Below, piece by piece: positions 1-9,483 of a DNA stretch of 64,000 nucleotides; within the stretch, counting starts at the first letter, position 1, and each line of letters begins with the position of its first letter. The stretch is from contig NZ_LXEP01000022.1 of the NCBI RefSeq assembly GCF_001654835.1, forward strand, positions 16,005-80,004, given 5' to 3'. The notes under the pieces are model-generated. The model searched no databases and was not told where the DNA came from. It saw nothing but the letters and a program-made list of their open reading frames with translations. Both the position numbers and the translations under genes were made by a program. This stretch comes from Buttiauxella gaviniae ATCC 51604 (GTDB lineage: Bacteria; Pseudomonadota; Gammaproteobacteria; Enterobacterales; Enterobacteriaceae).

Positions 1-548
1 TCGAAGTTTTCTTTGGCAAGATTTCGGTCACTAAAAAAACGCTCAAGCCAGGTCACACAACCCATTGATAAGCTAAAGAGTGCGGTGGTTTGCGCCCCCG
101 AGCCGGTAACCAGTTCTGTACTAGCACCACCGATATCAACCACTAAGCGTTGATCGGCACCGCCTGTTGTATGGGCAACACCCTGATAAATCAGGCGTGC
201 TTCTTCTTCACCATGGATAATTTGCACCGGACAGCCAAGGATTTTTTCAGCCTGCTGGATGAATTCGCTGGCATTGGTGGCAAGACGGAGTGTCGCGGTT
301 GCGACAACACGAATTTGGTTTTGAGGAATATCTTGAAGACGTTCAGCGAATAAGCGCAGGCATTGCCACCCGCGCTCCATTGCTTCACGTGAAAGCGTAT
401 TATCGCTGCTTAAACCAGCAGCAAGGCGTACTTTTCGCTTAATCCTGGCAAGGGTTTGTATGCTCCCTGCCACCTCACGTACAACCAACATATGAAAGCT
501 ATTAGAGCCTAAATCTATTGCAGCATACAGCGAGGTGGAGCTGAGCAT
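1..548 (-). CDS. gppA: Guanosine pentaphosphate phosphatase / exopolyphosphatase GppA, N-terminal part (runs off window)
   Basis: GppA converts pppGpp to ppGpp and can degrade polyphosphate. It belongs to the Ppx/GppA branch of the ASKHA (actin-like ATPase) superfamily. The reverse strand reads in frame from an ATG at 548 to the window edge, about 182 codons of roughly 494 expected. The first phosphate-binding loop is visible as [16 protein letters not shown] near residues 8-23, and the second as [15 protein letters not shown] near residue 140. The E-E-E-A-R segment near 120 is also typical. Only six bases separate it from the rhlB stop codon upstream, so it is probably the second gene of an rhlB-gppA transcript, as in E. 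coli. The C-terminal half is missing only because the window ends. Confidence 0.93.
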   Translation of the reverse strand, partial: MLSSTSLYAAIDLGSNSFHMLVVREVAGSIQTLARIKRKVRLAAGLSSDNTLSREAMERGWQCLRLFAERLQDIPQNQIRVVATATLRLATNASEFIQQAEKILGCPVQIIHGEEEARLIYQGVAHTTGGADQRLVVDIGGASTELVTGSGAQTTALFSLSMGCVTWLERFFSDRNLAKENF

Positions 549-554
549 AAATTT

Positions 555-1826
555 TTAACCTGTGCGACGGCGATTACCACGAGGAGCGCCACCATTACGG
601 CGAGGACCGTTACCCGGACGGGCGCGAGTCAGACGCTTCGGTGGAGGAAGTTCGCTTAACAGTGCTTCAGTTTTGTACTTGCTGACTGGAATTGAGTGAC
701 CAATGTAAGTCTCAATTGCAGACAGGTTCAACGCATAGTCTTCACACGCAAGACTAATGGAATGACCACTTTCGCCAGCACGACCGGTACGGCCAATACG
801 GTGAACGTAATCTTCGCAGTCATCAGGAAGATCGTAGTTGAAAACGTGTGTCACTAACGGGATATGCAGACCGCGAGCGGCAACATCGGTTGCAACGAGA
901 ATATCCAGATCGCCACGGGTGAATTCTTCAAGGATGCGCAGACGTTTTTTCTGAGCAACATCGCCAGTTAACAGACCAACGCGGTGGCCGTCTGCTGCAA
1001 GGTGACCCCAGATATCTTCACAACGGTGTTTCGTGTTGGCAAAGATGATGGCGCGATCTGGCCACTCTTCTTCGATGAGAGTTTGCAGCAAACGCATTTT
1101 CTCTTCGTTAGAAGGGTAGAACAGCTCTTCCTGGATACGGTGACCGGTTTTTTGCTCCGGCTCGACTTCCACGTATTCCGCGTTGTTCATTTGCTCGAAT
1201 GCCAGTTCACGCACACGGTAAGAGAGTGTGGCAGAGAACAGCATGTTCAGGCGTTGAGTAACTGGCGGCATACGGCGGAACAACCAGCGAATATCTTTAA
1301 TAAAGCCCAGATCGTACATGCGATCGGCTTCATCCAGCACCACAACCTGAATTGCGCCTAAGTTAATGTGGTTTTGCTTGGCATAATCAATCAAACGACC
1401 AGTTGTGCCGATAAGAATATCAACACCGCTTTCCAGCACTTTAAGCTGTTTATCGTAGCCGTCGCCACCGTACGCCAGGCCGAGTTTAAGGCCGGTCGAT
1501 TGTGCTAGTGGCTCTGCATCAGAGTGAATTTGGACTGCCAGTTCACGAGTCGGCGCCATAATTAAGGCACGCGGCTGGTTCACCTGGCGATTCTCTGGAA
1601 CCGGGTGAGAGAGTAAATAATGGAACGTTGACGTTAAAAACGCCATCGTTTTGCCAGTACCGGTTTGCGCCTGCCCTGCAACGTCACGATTCGCCAGTGT
1701 CAGCGGTAGTGCCAGTGCCTGAATAGGGGTGCAGTTATGGAACCCTTTATTTTCAAGGGCTTCAATCACCTTAGGGTGCAGTGCGAAGTCGGAAAACTTC
1801 TGTTCGGTCAAATGTGTTTTGCTCAT
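555..1826 (-). CDS. rhlB: ATP-dependent RNA helicase RhlB
   Basis: DEAD-box RNA helicase that unwinds structured RNA for the RNA degradosome, where it binds RNase E. At 423 residues it is close to the E. coli protein (421). Motifs in order: Q motif around residues 9-37, Walker A AQTGTGKT at about 53-60, PTRELA, the TTGR motif, Walker B VLDEAD, the SAT motif in LFSATL, ARGLHIP, and [10 protein letters not shown] near 335. The tail after about residue 395 is rich in Arg, Gly and Pro, as expected for the RNA/RNase E contact region. It is divergent from trxA across a 118-bp gap and is followed by gppA. Confidence 0.97.
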   Translation of the reverse strand: MSKTHLTEQKFSDFALHPKVIEALENKGFHNCTPIQALALPLTLANRDVAGQAQTGTGKTMAFLTSTFHYLLSHPVPENRQVNQPRALIMAPTRELAVQIHSDAEPLAQSTGLKLGLAYGGDGYDKQLKVLESGVDILIGTTGRLIDYAKQNHINLGAIQVVVLDEADRMYDLGFIKDIRWLFRRMPPVTQRLNMLFSATLSYRVRELAFEQMNNAEYVEVEPEQKTGHRIQEELFYPSNEEKMRLLQTLIEEEWPDRAIIFANTKHRCEDIWGHLAADGHRVGLLTGDVAQKKRLRILEEFTRGDLDILVATDVAARGLHIPLVTHVFNYDLPDDCEDYVHRIGRTGRAGESGHSISLACEDYALNLSAIETYIGHSIPVSKYKTEALLSELPPPKRLTRARPGNGPRRNGGAPRGNRRRTG

Positions 1827-1944
1827 AGTGTGGTAGAATATCAGCTAACTATTGCTTTACGAAAGCGTATCCGGTGAAATAAAGTCAACCTTAAGTTGGT
1901 TAATGCTACACCAACAAGGTAGACATAATCCTGCGGAGTAGAAC

Positions 1945-2274
1945 ATGAGCGATAAAATTATTCACCTGACTGACGACAGTTTCGACACGGACGTGCTAAA
2001 AGCTGATGGGCTGATCCTGGTTGATTTCTGGGCAGAGTGGTGTGGTCCATGCAAGATGATCGCCCCGATTCTTGATGAAATCGCTGATGAATATCAGGGC
2101 AATCTGACCGTTGCTAAACTGAATATCGATCAGAACCCGGGCACTGCACCAAAATATGGTATCCGTGGTATCCCAACTCTGTTGCTGTTCAAGAACGGTG
2201 AAGTGGCTGCGACCAAAGTTGGCGCGCTGTCCAAAGGCCAGTTAAAAGAGTTCCTCGACGCTAATCTGGCATAA
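1945..2274 (+). CDS. trxA: Thioredoxin 1
   Basis: Small cytoplasmic dithiol reductant for ribonucleotide reductase, PAPS reductase and methionine sulfoxide reductases. The active site WCGPCK lies at residues 32-37 of 109, inside the usual context [11 protein letters not shown]. The conserved cis-proline is in [11 protein letters not shown] near residue 77. Length equals E. coli TrxA within one residue. A Shine-Dalgarno-like GCGGAGT precedes the ATG. It is transcribed toward rho and away from rhlB. The downstream spacer has no clear intrinsic terminator, so some transcripts may continue into the rho leader. Confidence 0.98.
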   Translation: MSDKIIHLTDDSFDTDVLKADGLILVDFWAEWCGPCKMIAPILDEIADEYQGNLTVAKLNIDQNPGTAPKYGIRGIPTLLLFKNGEVAATKVGALSKGQLKEFLDANLA

Positions 2275-2632
2275 TGGAATCTCAGCCGGTGCGTGCGTAG
2301 TTCGCAATTTTTTGTGAGCTGCTGGACGCCCGGCGTCAGTCATGCTAAGTTACTTTTACTGCATTTAGAACTTGTCTTGTAGTTTGAATCTTTGTAATAC
2401 CCAATGCTTCCAGTTTCCCTTCACTAAGACGCTGTTTTACAGTGAACATACGGTCGCATAATCGATTTCGGGCGTATCACCCATTCCGTCGTGTCGTTTC
2501 AGTTCTGCGTTTTTCCTATGACCAGGCAGCGATAAGACATGTGGTGGTGGCCATTAAACAGGCATGGATGATCCTGCCATACCATTCACGATACATGTTC
2601 GAGATTTACCCCGAGTTTAAGAACCCACCATT
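2275..2632 (+). promoter_or_regulatory. rho leader region (autoregulatory), rhoL reading frame not intact
   Basis: A 358-bp spacer between trxA and rho. In E. coli this leader holds the 33-codon rhoL and sites where Rho terminates its own transcription. Here the block 2489-2509 matches the middle of E. coli rhoL as I remember it (reading S-C-R-F-S-S-A). Its frame is closed upstream by TAA at 2459-2461, with no ATG, GTG or TTG between, and hits TGA at 2519-2521 after what looks like a one-base loss. A different short frame, ATG 2568 to TGA 2636, overlaps the rho start codon as ATGA. The leader is long and has few strong hairpins, which suits Rho loading. Confidence 0.6.
2372..2400 (+). promoter_or_regulatory. 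Likely sigma-70 promoter of rho
   Basis: A -35 box TTGTCT (2372-2377) and a -10 box TAATAC (2395-2400) are separated by exactly 17 bp. This places the start about 225 bp upstream of the rho ATG, agreeing with a long untranslated leader. Assignment is by consensus match and position only. Confidence 0.55.
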
Positions 2633-3892
2633 ATGAATCTTACCGAATTAAAGAATACGCCGGTTTCTGAGCTGATTACTCTCGGCGAAAATATGGGGCT
2701 GGAAAACCAAGCCCGTATGCGCAAGCAGGACATTATTTTCTCCATCCTGAAGCAACATGCTAAGAGTGGTGAAGATATCTTTGGTGACGGTGTACTGGAG
2801 ATATTGCAGGACGGATTTGGTTTCCTCCGCTCTGCAGACAGCTCCTACCTCGCCGGTCCTGATGATATCTACGTTTCTCCCAGCCAAATCCGCCGTTTCA
2901 ACCTCCGCACAGGGGATACCATCTCCGGTAAGATTCGCCCGCCGAAAGAAGGTGAGCGTTACTTTGCACTGCTGAAAGTTAACGAAGTCAACTATGACAA
3001 GCCGGAAAACGCGCGTAACAAAATCCTGTTTGAAAACTTAACCCCGCTGCATGCTAACTCTCGTTTACGCATGGAACGTGGTAACGGTTCTACCGAAGAC
3101 TTAACTGCACGTGTACTGGATCTGGCATCGCCAATCGGTCGCGGTCAGCGTGGCCTGATTGTGGCTCCGCCGAAAGCCGGTAAAACTATGCTGCTGCAAA
3201 ACATCGCGACCAGCATTGCTTACAACCACCCAGATTGTGTGTTGATGGTTCTGCTTATCGACGAACGTCCGGAAGAAGTGACTGAGATGCAACGTCTGGT
3301 TAAAGGTGAAGTTGTTGCTTCTACCTTTGATGAGCCAGCATCCCGCCACGTTCAGGTTGCCGAGATGGTTATCGAGAAGGCGAAGCGTCTGGTTGAGCAT
3401 AAGAAGGACGTTATCATTCTTCTCGACTCCATCACTCGTCTGGCTCGTGCGTACAACACCGTTGTACCTGCATCAGGTAAAGTATTGACTGGTGGTGTGG
3501 ATGCTAACGCACTGCATCGTCCAAAACGCTTCTTCGGTGCTGCACGTAACGTAGAAGAGGGTGGTAGTCTGACTATCATCGCTACAGCGTTGGTTGATAC
3601 CGGTTCTAAAATGGATGAAGTGATCTACGAAGAATTTAAAGGTACCGGCAACATGGAACTGCATCTGGCGCGTAAAATCGCTGAGAAGCGTGTGTTCCCT
3701 GCTATTGACTACAATCGTTCAGGTACACGTAAAGAAGAGTTGCTTACTACCCAGGAAGAACTGCAGAAAATGTGGATCCTGCGTAAAATCATCCACCCAA
3801 TGGGTGAGATTGATGCAATGGAATTCCTCATCAATAAGTTAGCGATGACGAAAACCAACGAAGACTTCTTCGATATGATGAAGCGCTCGTAA
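2633..3892 (+). CDS. rho: Transcription termination factor Rho
   Basis: Hexameric RNA-dependent ATPase/helicase that ends transcription of untranslated RNA. The 419 residues match the invariant enterobacterial length. The N-terminal helical and cold-shock-like RNA-binding domain includes DGFGFLRS near residue 60. The ATPase core has Walker [12 protein letters not shown] near 178-186, catalytic [10 protein letters not shown] near 210 and Walker [17 protein letters not shown] near 260. The Q-loop/R-loop region follows ([14 protein letters not shown]). The ATG overlaps the stop of a short upstream frame (ATGA at 2633-2636) and lacks a strong Shine-Dalgarno. A strong terminator follows at 3910. 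Confidence 0.98.
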   Translation: MNLTELKNTPVSELITLGENMGLENQARMRKQDIIFSILKQHAKSGEDIFGDGVLEILQDGFGFLRSADSSYLAGPDDIYVSPSQIRRFNLRTGDTISGKIRPPKEGERYFALLKVNEVNYDKPENARNKILFENLTPLHANSRLRMERGNGSTEDLTARVLDLASPIGRGQRGLIVAPPKAGKTMLLQNIATSIAYNHPDCVLMVLLIDERPEEVTEMQRLVKGEVVASTFDEPASRHVQVAEMVIEKAKRLVEHKKDVIILLDSITRLARAYNTVVPASGKVLTGGVDANALHRPKRFFGAARNVEEGGSLTIIATALVDTGSKMDEVIYEEFKGTGNMELHLARKIAEKRVFPAIDYNRSGTRKEELLTTQEELQKMWILRKIIHPMGEIDAMEFLINKLAMTKTNEDFFDMMKRS

Positions 3893-3909
3893 GTAACAAA
3901 AACTCGGGG

Positions 3910-3936
3910 AACGCCACGCTTAGACGTGGCGTTTTT
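3910..3936 (+). terminator. Intrinsic terminator of rho
   Basis: Nine-base-pair stem AACGCCACG / CGTGGCGTT with a six-base loop, followed by a T run, 17 bases after the rho stop. The 208 bases from here to wecA hold no gene that I can support and presumably contain the wec promoter and leader. I see no convincing -35/-10 pair and no JUMPstart/ops element there. Confidence 0.9.
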
Positions 3937-4144
3937 CATTTCTGGTATATACGATATAGCTGTAATGATCACGGTTAAGCACTAACTGTGGCAAGGAATG
4001 CCATCATGTTATTTACAGCAATGCTTGAAAGGTGTTGTTCGAATAATAATCAGTCTGTTCAAGGATTAGATGTATATAACCATTGGACGGGGTAGACTTC
4101 AAAGAAGTTGTCCTTGACCTTTTATTTTGCAGAGAGCTTGCACT

Positions 4145-5236
4145 GTGAATTTAATCACCGCTGGAACTGACCTGGTTTGTATTTTTTTATTCACCACCAT
4201 TTTTCTTTTTTTTGCTCGCAAAGCGGCGAAAAAAATCGGTCTGGTAGACAAACCCAATTTCCGTAAACGCCACCAAGGACTGATTCCTTTAGTCGGGGGT
4301 ATCTCTGTCTACGCCGGGATCTGCTTTACTTTCCTTATCGCTAATTACTATATCCCACATGCATGGCTTTATTTGATGTGTGCTGGTGTGCTGGTGTTTG
4401 TCGGTGCACTGGATGACCGTTTTGATATCAGTGTAAAAATTAGGGCTTCGATTCAAGCTTTAATCGGTATTGTGATGATGGTGGTCGGAAAATTGTACCT
4501 GCTCAGTCTCGGGTATATTTTTGGCTCCTGGGAAATGGTTCTTGGCCCCTTTGGTTATTTCTTAACCTTGTTTGCAGTTTGGGCCGCAATAAATGCTTTC
4601 AACATGGTTGATGGTATTGACGGTCTACTGGGGGGACTTTCTTGCGTCTCCTTTGCGGCAATGGGGATTATCCTTTATTTCGATGGGCAATTGAGCCTGG
4701 CCATGTGGTGCTTCGCAATGATTGCCGCCATTCTGCCTTATATTCTTTTAAACCTTGGGATACTGGGTCGTCGCTATAAAGTTTTTATGGGTGATGCGGG
4801 GAGTACTCTTATTGGTTTTACCGTCATCTGGATCTTGCTTGAAACTACGCAGGGTCAAACCCATCCTATTAGCCCTGTCACCGCATTATGGATTATTGCC
4901 ATTCCATTGATGGATATGATTGCCATCATGTATCGCCGGCTACGCAAAGGTATGAGCCCATTCTCCCCAGATCGCCAGCATATTCACCACTTGATTATGC
5001 GCGCCGGCTTTACTTCTCGACAGGCATTTGTGCTGATCACCGCAGCGGCAGCTCTTCTGGCGTCAATTGGTGTTGCGGCTGAATACATACACTCCATTCC
5101 AGAGTGGGTGATGTTGGCATTATTCTTGCTTGCATTTGTTCTCTATGATTACTGTATCAAACGAGCCTGGAAAGTTGCTCGTTTTATAAGACGTCATAAG
5201 CGTCGGCAACGTAGAAATACCAGCAGTATTTCTTAA
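4145..5236 (+). CDS. wecA: UDP-GlcNAc:undecaprenyl-phosphate GlcNAc-1-phosphate transferase WecA
   Basis: Integral inner-membrane enzyme that starts ECA (and many O-antigen) chains by making lipid I, GlcNAc-P-P-undecaprenol. The GTG at 4145 (reading V-N-L-I-T-A-G) matches the E. coli start. An in-frame TTG lies 18 bases upstream, but the extra residues have no E. coli counterpart. Size is 363 residues with about 11 hydrophobic segments. Catalytic landmarks are the DDRFD motif (near 90), NAFNMVDGIDG (near 150), FMGDAGST and the HIHHL motif near 280. The C-terminus is Arg/Lys-rich. It is the first gene of the wec cluster, 23 bases before wzzE. Confidence 0.96.
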   Translation: MNLITAGTDLVCIFLFTTIFLFFARKAAKKIGLVDKPNFRKRHQGLIPLVGGISVYAGICFTFLIANYYIPHAWLYLMCAGVLVFVGALDDRFDISVKIRASIQALIGIVMMVVGKLYLLSLGYIFGSWEMVLGPFGYFLTLFAVWAAINAFNMVDGIDGLLGGLSCVSFAAMGIILYFDGQLSLAMWCFAMIAAILPYILLNLGILGRRYKVFMGDAGSTLIGFTVIWILLETTQGQTHPISPVTALWIIAIPLMDMIAIMYRRLRKGMSPFSPDRQHIHHLIMRAGFTSRQAFVLITAAAALLASIGVAAEYIHSIPEWVMLALFLLAFVLYDYCIKRAWKVARFIRRHKRRQRRNTSSIS

Positions 5237-5259
5237 TTCTGAAAGTAGTCGGGGAAGTG

Positions 5260-6309
5260 ATGAAACAAAACGTGCCAGGAAGTAATCCGGGAATGGTGGA
5301 CAACGAGTTGGACATTCGTGGTTTATTCCGGACACTGTGGCAAGGAAAGCTGTGGATTGTTGGTCTGGCAGTGTTATTTGCAGCCATTGCATTCATCTAC
5401 ACCTTCTTTGCCAAGCAGGAGTGGAGTGCTAATGCGATAACTGATCGCCCGACAGTTAACATGATGGGTGGGTATTATTCGCAACAGCAATTCCTACGTA
5501 ATCTTGATGCTAAAGCTAATATGGTTTCCGTCGATCAGCCTTCGGTGATGGATGAAGCCTATAAAGAGTTCATCATGCAATTATCTGCATATGATACTCG
5601 TCGTGACTTTTGGCTACAGACCGACTATTACAAACAGCGTCAGGTTGGCAACAGTAAAATTGATGCCGCATTGCTAGATGAACTAATTGATAATATTCAA
5701 TTTTCAGCTGGCGATGCCACACGCAATATCAGCGATAGCGTGAAACTAATTGCAGAAACAGCTGCTGATGCGAATAACTTGCTGCGCCAGTACGTCGCTT
5801 TTGCCAGCCAGCGTGCTGCGAGTCATCTTAACGAAGAACTAACGGGCGCCTGGGCTGCTCGTACAATCCAGATGAAAGCGCAAGTTAAGCGTCAGGAAGC
5901 AGTGGCTCAGTCAATTTTTGACCGCAAAGTGCACAGTGTGGAACAAGCGCTGAAGATTGCGCAGCAGCAAAATATTGCAAAGAGTGAAACAGAAGTTCCC
6001 GCCGACGAGTTACCTGATTCTGAAATGTTCATGTTAGGACGCCCTATGCTGCAAGCTCGTCTTGAAAGCCTGCAAGCTGTCGGTCCTAGTTACAGCATCG
6101 ACTACGACCAGAATCGAGCCATGCTGGCGACTTTGAACGTGGGGCCAACGCTTGACGCGCGTTTCCAGACATATCGCTATTTACGTACCCCTGAGGAACC
6201 TGTGAAGCGTGATAGTCCACGCCGGGCATTCTTGATGATTATGTGGGGTATGGTTGGGGCCCTGATTGGCGCGGGTGTGGCATTAGCCCGCCGTCCAAAA
6301 TATTTGTAA
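5260..6309 (+). CDS. wzzE: ECA polysaccharide chain-length modulator WzzE
   Basis: Polysaccharide co-polymerase that sets the repeat number of ECA chains made by WzyE. Architecture is typical of the family: a short cytoplasmic N-terminus with NELDIRGLFRTLW, TM1 at about residues 33-53, a long periplasmic domain rich in alpha helix with coiled-coil segments (about 190-250), and a Pro-containing C-terminal TM2 (about 322-342) preceded by EEPVKRDSPRRAF. The length is 349 residues, near the E. coli 348. ATG 5260 is preceded by GGGGAAG; a GTG three bases earlier is possible. A terminator-like hairpin follows before wecB. Confidence 0.95.
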   Translation: MKQNVPGSNPGMVDNELDIRGLFRTLWQGKLWIVGLAVLFAAIAFIYTFFAKQEWSANAITDRPTVNMMGGYYSQQQFLRNLDAKANMVSVDQPSVMDEAYKEFIMQLSAYDTRRDFWLQTDYYKQRQVGNSKIDAALLDELIDNIQFSAGDATRNISDSVKLIAETAADANNLLRQYVAFASQRAASHLNEELTGAWAARTIQMKAQVKRQEAVAQSIFDRKVHSVEQALKIAQQQNIAKSETEVPADELPDSEMFMLGRPMLQARLESLQAVGPSYSIDYDQNRAMLATLNVGPTLDARFQTYRYLRTPEEPVKRDSPRRAFLMIMWGMVGALIGAGVALARRPKYL

Positions 6310-6320
6310 CGCCCTTACCC

Positions 6321-6354
6321 GGTGAAGGCTCGATGGACGGCCTTCACCTTTTTT
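6321..6354 (+). terminator. Terminator-like hairpin between wzzE and wecB (inside the wec operon)
   Basis: Perfect 9-bp stem GGTGAAGGC / GCCTTCACC with a ten-base loop and six T residues, 11 bases after the wzzE stop and 17 bases before the wecB start. By form it is a full intrinsic terminator. As the genes on both sides belong to one pathway, it may act as a partial attenuator that lowers expression of wecB and later genes. Confidence 0.75.
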
Positions 6355-6371
6355 AACAAAAGAGAATTGCT

Positions 6372-7505
6372 GTGAAAGTGTTAACTGTTTTTGGCACGCG
6401 CCCGGAAGCTATTAAAATGGCTCCTCTGGTTGATGCGTTGGCAAAAGACGCGTTTTTTGACGCAAGAGTATGCGTGACCGCGCAGCATCGCGAGATGTTG
6501 GATCAGGTGCTGAATTTATTTTCTATCGAGACGGATTATGATTTAAACATCATGAAACCGGGGCAGGGGCTTACGGAAATTACCTGCCGCATTCTCGAAG
6601 GATTGAAGCCTATACTTGAGTCATTCAAGCCTGATGTTGTTCTGGTTCATGGTGATACTACGACTACAGTTGCCACTAGTCTTGCCGCATTTTATCAGCG
6701 GATTCCTGTAGGACATGTTGAAGCAGGTTTGCGCACTGGTGATTTGTATTCTCCGTGGCCGGAAGAGGCAAACAGAACTCTGACCGGGCACTTGGCTCTG
6801 TATCACTTCGCCCCAACCGAGAATTCTCGACAAAACTTATTACGCGAAAATATCAGTGACAATAAGATATTCGTCACCGGTAACACTGTGATTGATGCGC
6901 TGATTTCTGTTCGCGATCGCGTACTTGCGGATGATGCTTTGCATAGCTCTCTGGCGCAGTGTTATCCGTTCCTGGATAGCAGCAAAAAGCTGATTTTGGT
7001 CACTGGCCACCGCCGTGAAAGTTTTGGTAATGGCTTTGAGCGGATTTGCCATGCACTGGCGCAGATTGCCAAAGAAAACAGTGATGTCCAGATTGTTTAT
7101 CCTGTGCACCTGAACCCGAATGTCAGCGAACCTGTGACGCGCATTCTGGGGGATGTCAAAAATGTGGTGCTGATTGACCCGCAAGAATACTTACCGTTTG
7201 TCTATTTGATGAATCATGCATACCTGATTCTTACCGACTCTGGTGGCATCCAGGAAGAAGCACCATCACTGGGTAAACCCGTGCTGGTGATGCGTGATAC
7301 GACAGAGCGCCCGGAAGCGGTTGATGCAGGCACCGTTCGTTTGGTCGGTACGGATACACAAGAAATTGTTCGCCAGGTTACGCGCTTGTTGAAAGACGAA
7401 GATGAATATCAAGTTATGAGTCGTGCTCATAATCCTTATGGTGATGGCAAGGCTTGTGAGCAAATTTTGGCTGCATTGAAGAAAAATCAGGTGACACAAC
7501 AATGA
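6372..7505 (+). CDS. wecB: UDP-N-acetylglucosamine 2-epimerase (non-hydrolysing) WecB
   Basis: Interconverts UDP-GlcNAc and UDP-ManNAc in the cytoplasm, the first step to UDP-ManNAcA for the second ECA sugar. A GT-B fold epimerase of 377 residues. Recognisable segments are [13 protein letters not shown] at 7-19, [10 protein letters not shown] near 95, [10 protein letters not shown] near 115, TGHRRESFG near 212 (catalytic His), and [20 protein letters not shown] near 287. Translation starts at GTG 6372 (K-V-L-T-V-F follows), as in E. coli. Its end overlaps the wecC start by four bases. Confidence 0.97.
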   Translation: MKVLTVFGTRPEAIKMAPLVDALAKDAFFDARVCVTAQHREMLDQVLNLFSIETDYDLNIMKPGQGLTEITCRILEGLKPILESFKPDVVLVHGDTTTTVATSLAAFYQRIPVGHVEAGLRTGDLYSPWPEEANRTLTGHLALYHFAPTENSRQNLLRENISDNKIFVTGNTVIDALISVRDRVLADDALHSSLAQCYPFLDSSKKLILVTGHRRESFGNGFERICHALAQIAKENSDVQIVYPVHLNPNVSEPVTRILGDVKNVVLIDPQEYLPFVYLMNHAYLILTDSGGIQEEAPSLGKPVLVMRDTTERPEAVDAGTVRLVGTDTQEIVRQVTRLLKDEDEYQVMSRAHNPYGDGKACEQILAALKKNQVTQQ

Positions 7506-8764
7506 GTTTTGCAACCATCTCTGTGATTGGTCTGGGTTATATCGGATTGCCAACCGCGGCAGCATTTGCGTCTAAACAGCAAAATGTCGTCGGTATTGAT
7601 ATCAACCAGCATGCGGTAGACACCATTAATCGTGGTGCAATTCACATTGTTGAGCCAGATCTGGATAAGGTGGTTAAAGCGGCGGTGGAAGGTGGGTTCT
7701 TGCGCGCTAGTACCCAACCAGTTGAAGCAGATGCTTATTTAATTGCAGTACCAACGCCCTTCAAAGGCGATCACCAACCTGACATGGTTTTTGTCAAAGC
7801 AGCGGCGGAATCCATCGCTCCGGTACTTAAGAAAGGTGCGCTGGTGATTCTGGAGTCCACCTCGCCAGTCGGTTCTACCGAGCAAATGGCGGGTTGGTTA
7901 GCAGAGCTTCGCCCTGACCTGACATTCCCACAGCAGGTTGGTGAAGCGGCAGATATTAATGTCGCCTACTGCCCGGAACGCGTACTGCCGGGTCAGGTGA
8001 TGGTTGAGCTTATCAAAAACGATCGTGTTATTGGCGGTATGACGCCAGTTTGCTCTGCTCGTGCCAGCGAACTCTACAAAATCTTCCTTGAAGGCGAGTG
8101 CGTGGTGACGAATTCCCGCACTGCTGAAATGTGCAAGCTGACGGAAAATAGCTTCCGCGATGTGAATATTGCCTTCGCAAATGAGCTATCCCTGATTTGT
8201 GCCGATCAAGAGATCAACGTCTGGGAGTTGATTCGTCTGGCTAATCGCCATCCGCGAGTCAATATTTTGCAGCCAGGACCGGGCGTGGGTGGGCATTGTA
8301 TCGCGGTAGATCCGTGGTTCATCGTTGCTCAAAACCCTGAACAGGCACAGCTGATTCGTACGGCGCGCGAAGTTAATGATGGTAAACCACACTGGGTAGT
8401 AAACCAGGTGAAAGCTGCTGTCGCTGATTGCCTTGCTGAAACCGGCAAGCGTGCCAGTGAAATTACCATTGCCTGCTTTGGCCTTGCGTTTAAACCGAAT
8501 ATTGATGACCTGCGTGAAAGCCCGGCTATGGAAATCGCTGAGCTCCTCAGCACCTGGCATAATGGTAAAACGCTGGCTGTTGAGCCAAACATTCACCAGT
8601 TGCCGAAAAAATTGGTCGGTAGTTGTGAATTAGCTTCTATTGAAGATGCTCTTCAACAGGCTGATGTGTTGGTGATGCTGGTTGATCACCATGCCTTCAA
8701 AGCCATTCCTGGTTCGCAAATTCAGCAAAGCTGGATTGTTGATACCAAAGGGGTCTGGCGCTAG
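7502..8764 (+). CDS. wecC: UDP-N-acetyl-D-mannosamine dehydrogenase WecC
   Basis: NAD-dependent enzyme that oxidises UDP-ManNAc twice to UDP-ManNAcA, the donor used by WecG. The 420 residues follow the UDP-glucose/GDP-mannose dehydrogenase plan: an N-terminal Rossmann domain with [15 protein letters not shown] (residues 8-22), the central dimerisation domain with [20 protein letters not shown], catalytic Cys in [15 protein letters not shown] near 256-270, and a C-terminal Rossmann domain with [17 protein letters not shown]. It ends in GVWR, as in E. coli. In E. coli rffG follows directly; here wecD begins 25 bases later. Confidence 0.97.
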   Translation: MSFATISVIGLGYIGLPTAAAFASKQQNVVGIDINQHAVDTINRGAIHIVEPDLDKVVKAAVEGGFLRASTQPVEADAYLIAVPTPFKGDHQPDMVFVKAAAESIAPVLKKGALVILESTSPVGSTEQMAGWLAELRPDLTFPQQVGEAADINVAYCPERVLPGQVMVELIKNDRVIGGMTPVCSARASELYKIFLEGECVVTNSRTAEMCKLTENSFRDVNIAFANELSLICADQEINVWELIRLANRHPRVNILQPGPGVGGHCIAVDPWFIVAQNPEQAQLIRTAREVNDGKPHWVVNQVKAAVADCLAETGKRASEITIACFGLAFKPNIDDLRESPAMEIAELLSTWHNGKTLAVEPNIHQLPKKLVGSCELASIEDALQQADVLVMLVDHHAFKAIPGSQIQQSWIVDTKGVWR

Positions 8765-8789
8765 GTTCTGCCCAAGGTTGGTGAAGCCA

Positions 8790-9479
8790 ATGAAGACTTG
8801 CTCTATTCCTGTTCACGCAAGAATTGAATCTCTTAACTGGGAGAATCAGTTCTTTGCGGTGAACAGCGCTATCGTTCGTTTTGACGATGCAGCCTCCTTG
8901 CTTACCCCGCAAAGCCTTGATGCGTATTCCCGCGTGCAGGCGAAAATCCCTGCTCAGCGGACCGATTGGCTTGATGGTTTGCAGCAGCTTGGTTTTCAGC
9001 TGGTTGAAGGGGAAGTTGATCTTGCTCTACAGCCTGGCATACAAAATGCAGCACTTTCTGTCGAGTTAGCCACAAGCGCTGACATTCCTGTATTGCGGGA
9101 TTTAGCCGCTAGAATTTTCACACAAAGTCGGTTTCGTGCACCTTGGTATCAACCTGCTGACAGCGGCCGTTTTTACGCCCAATGGGTTGAGAATGCGGTG
9201 CTAGGTAGTTTTGATCACGAGTGTCTGTTGTTAAAAGACGCAGGGGCGATACAAGGCTTTGTGAGCATGCGCCAACTTAATGAACGTGAAGCGCGTATTG
9301 GCTTACTGGCGGGACGAGGCGTTGGTGCTCAGCTCATGGACGCCGCGCGTTTTTGGTGTCAACTGCGGGGGCTACAAACACTCCGCGTGGCAACACAAAC
9401 CAGCAATACCGCAGCTTTACGACGTTATATTCAAAGCGGTGCCACTATAGAAAGCACCGCCTTCTGGTTATACAGGTGA
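8790..9479 (+). CDS. wecD: dTDP-4-amino-4,6-dideoxygalactose N-acetyltransferase WecD (TDP-fucosamine acetyltransferase)
   Basis: GNAT-family acetyltransferase that makes dTDP-Fuc4NAc from acetyl-CoA and dTDP-Fuc4N. The ATG at 8790 gives 229 residues, against 224 for E. coli. The conserved start of the family ([18 protein letters not shown]) begins about eight residues in. The frame also stays open upstream into the wecC end, but that part is out of frame wecC sequence, so the internal ATG is preferred. The GNAT acetyl-CoA loop is seen in [15 protein letters not shown] near 175, and the C-terminal [13 protein letters not shown] is the family signature. The start lies only 25 bases after wecC because rffG and rffH are absent. 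Confidence 0.94.
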   Translation: MKTCSIPVHARIESLNWENQFFAVNSAIVRFDDAASLLTPQSLDAYSRVQAKIPAQRTDWLDGLQQLGFQLVEGEVDLALQPGIQNAALSVELATSADIPVLRDLAARIFTQSRFRAPWYQPADSGRFYAQWVENAVLGSFDHECLLLKDAGAIQGFVSMRQLNEREARIGLLAGRGVGAQLMDAARFWCQLRGLQTLRVATQTSNTAALRRYIQSGATIESTAFWLYR

Positions 9480-9483
9480 AAAA

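Noticed and set aside
984..1361. 125-codon frame on the + strand inside rhlB
   Set aside because: It lies opposite the most conserved part of rhlB and has no ribosome site or family signature; an antisense shadow of a strongly conserved gene.
3937..4144. JUMPstart/ops element for RfaH upstream of wecA
   Set aside because: Looked for the GGCGGTAGC-type ops core before the ECA operon and did not find it; RfaH control of this operon is not supported.
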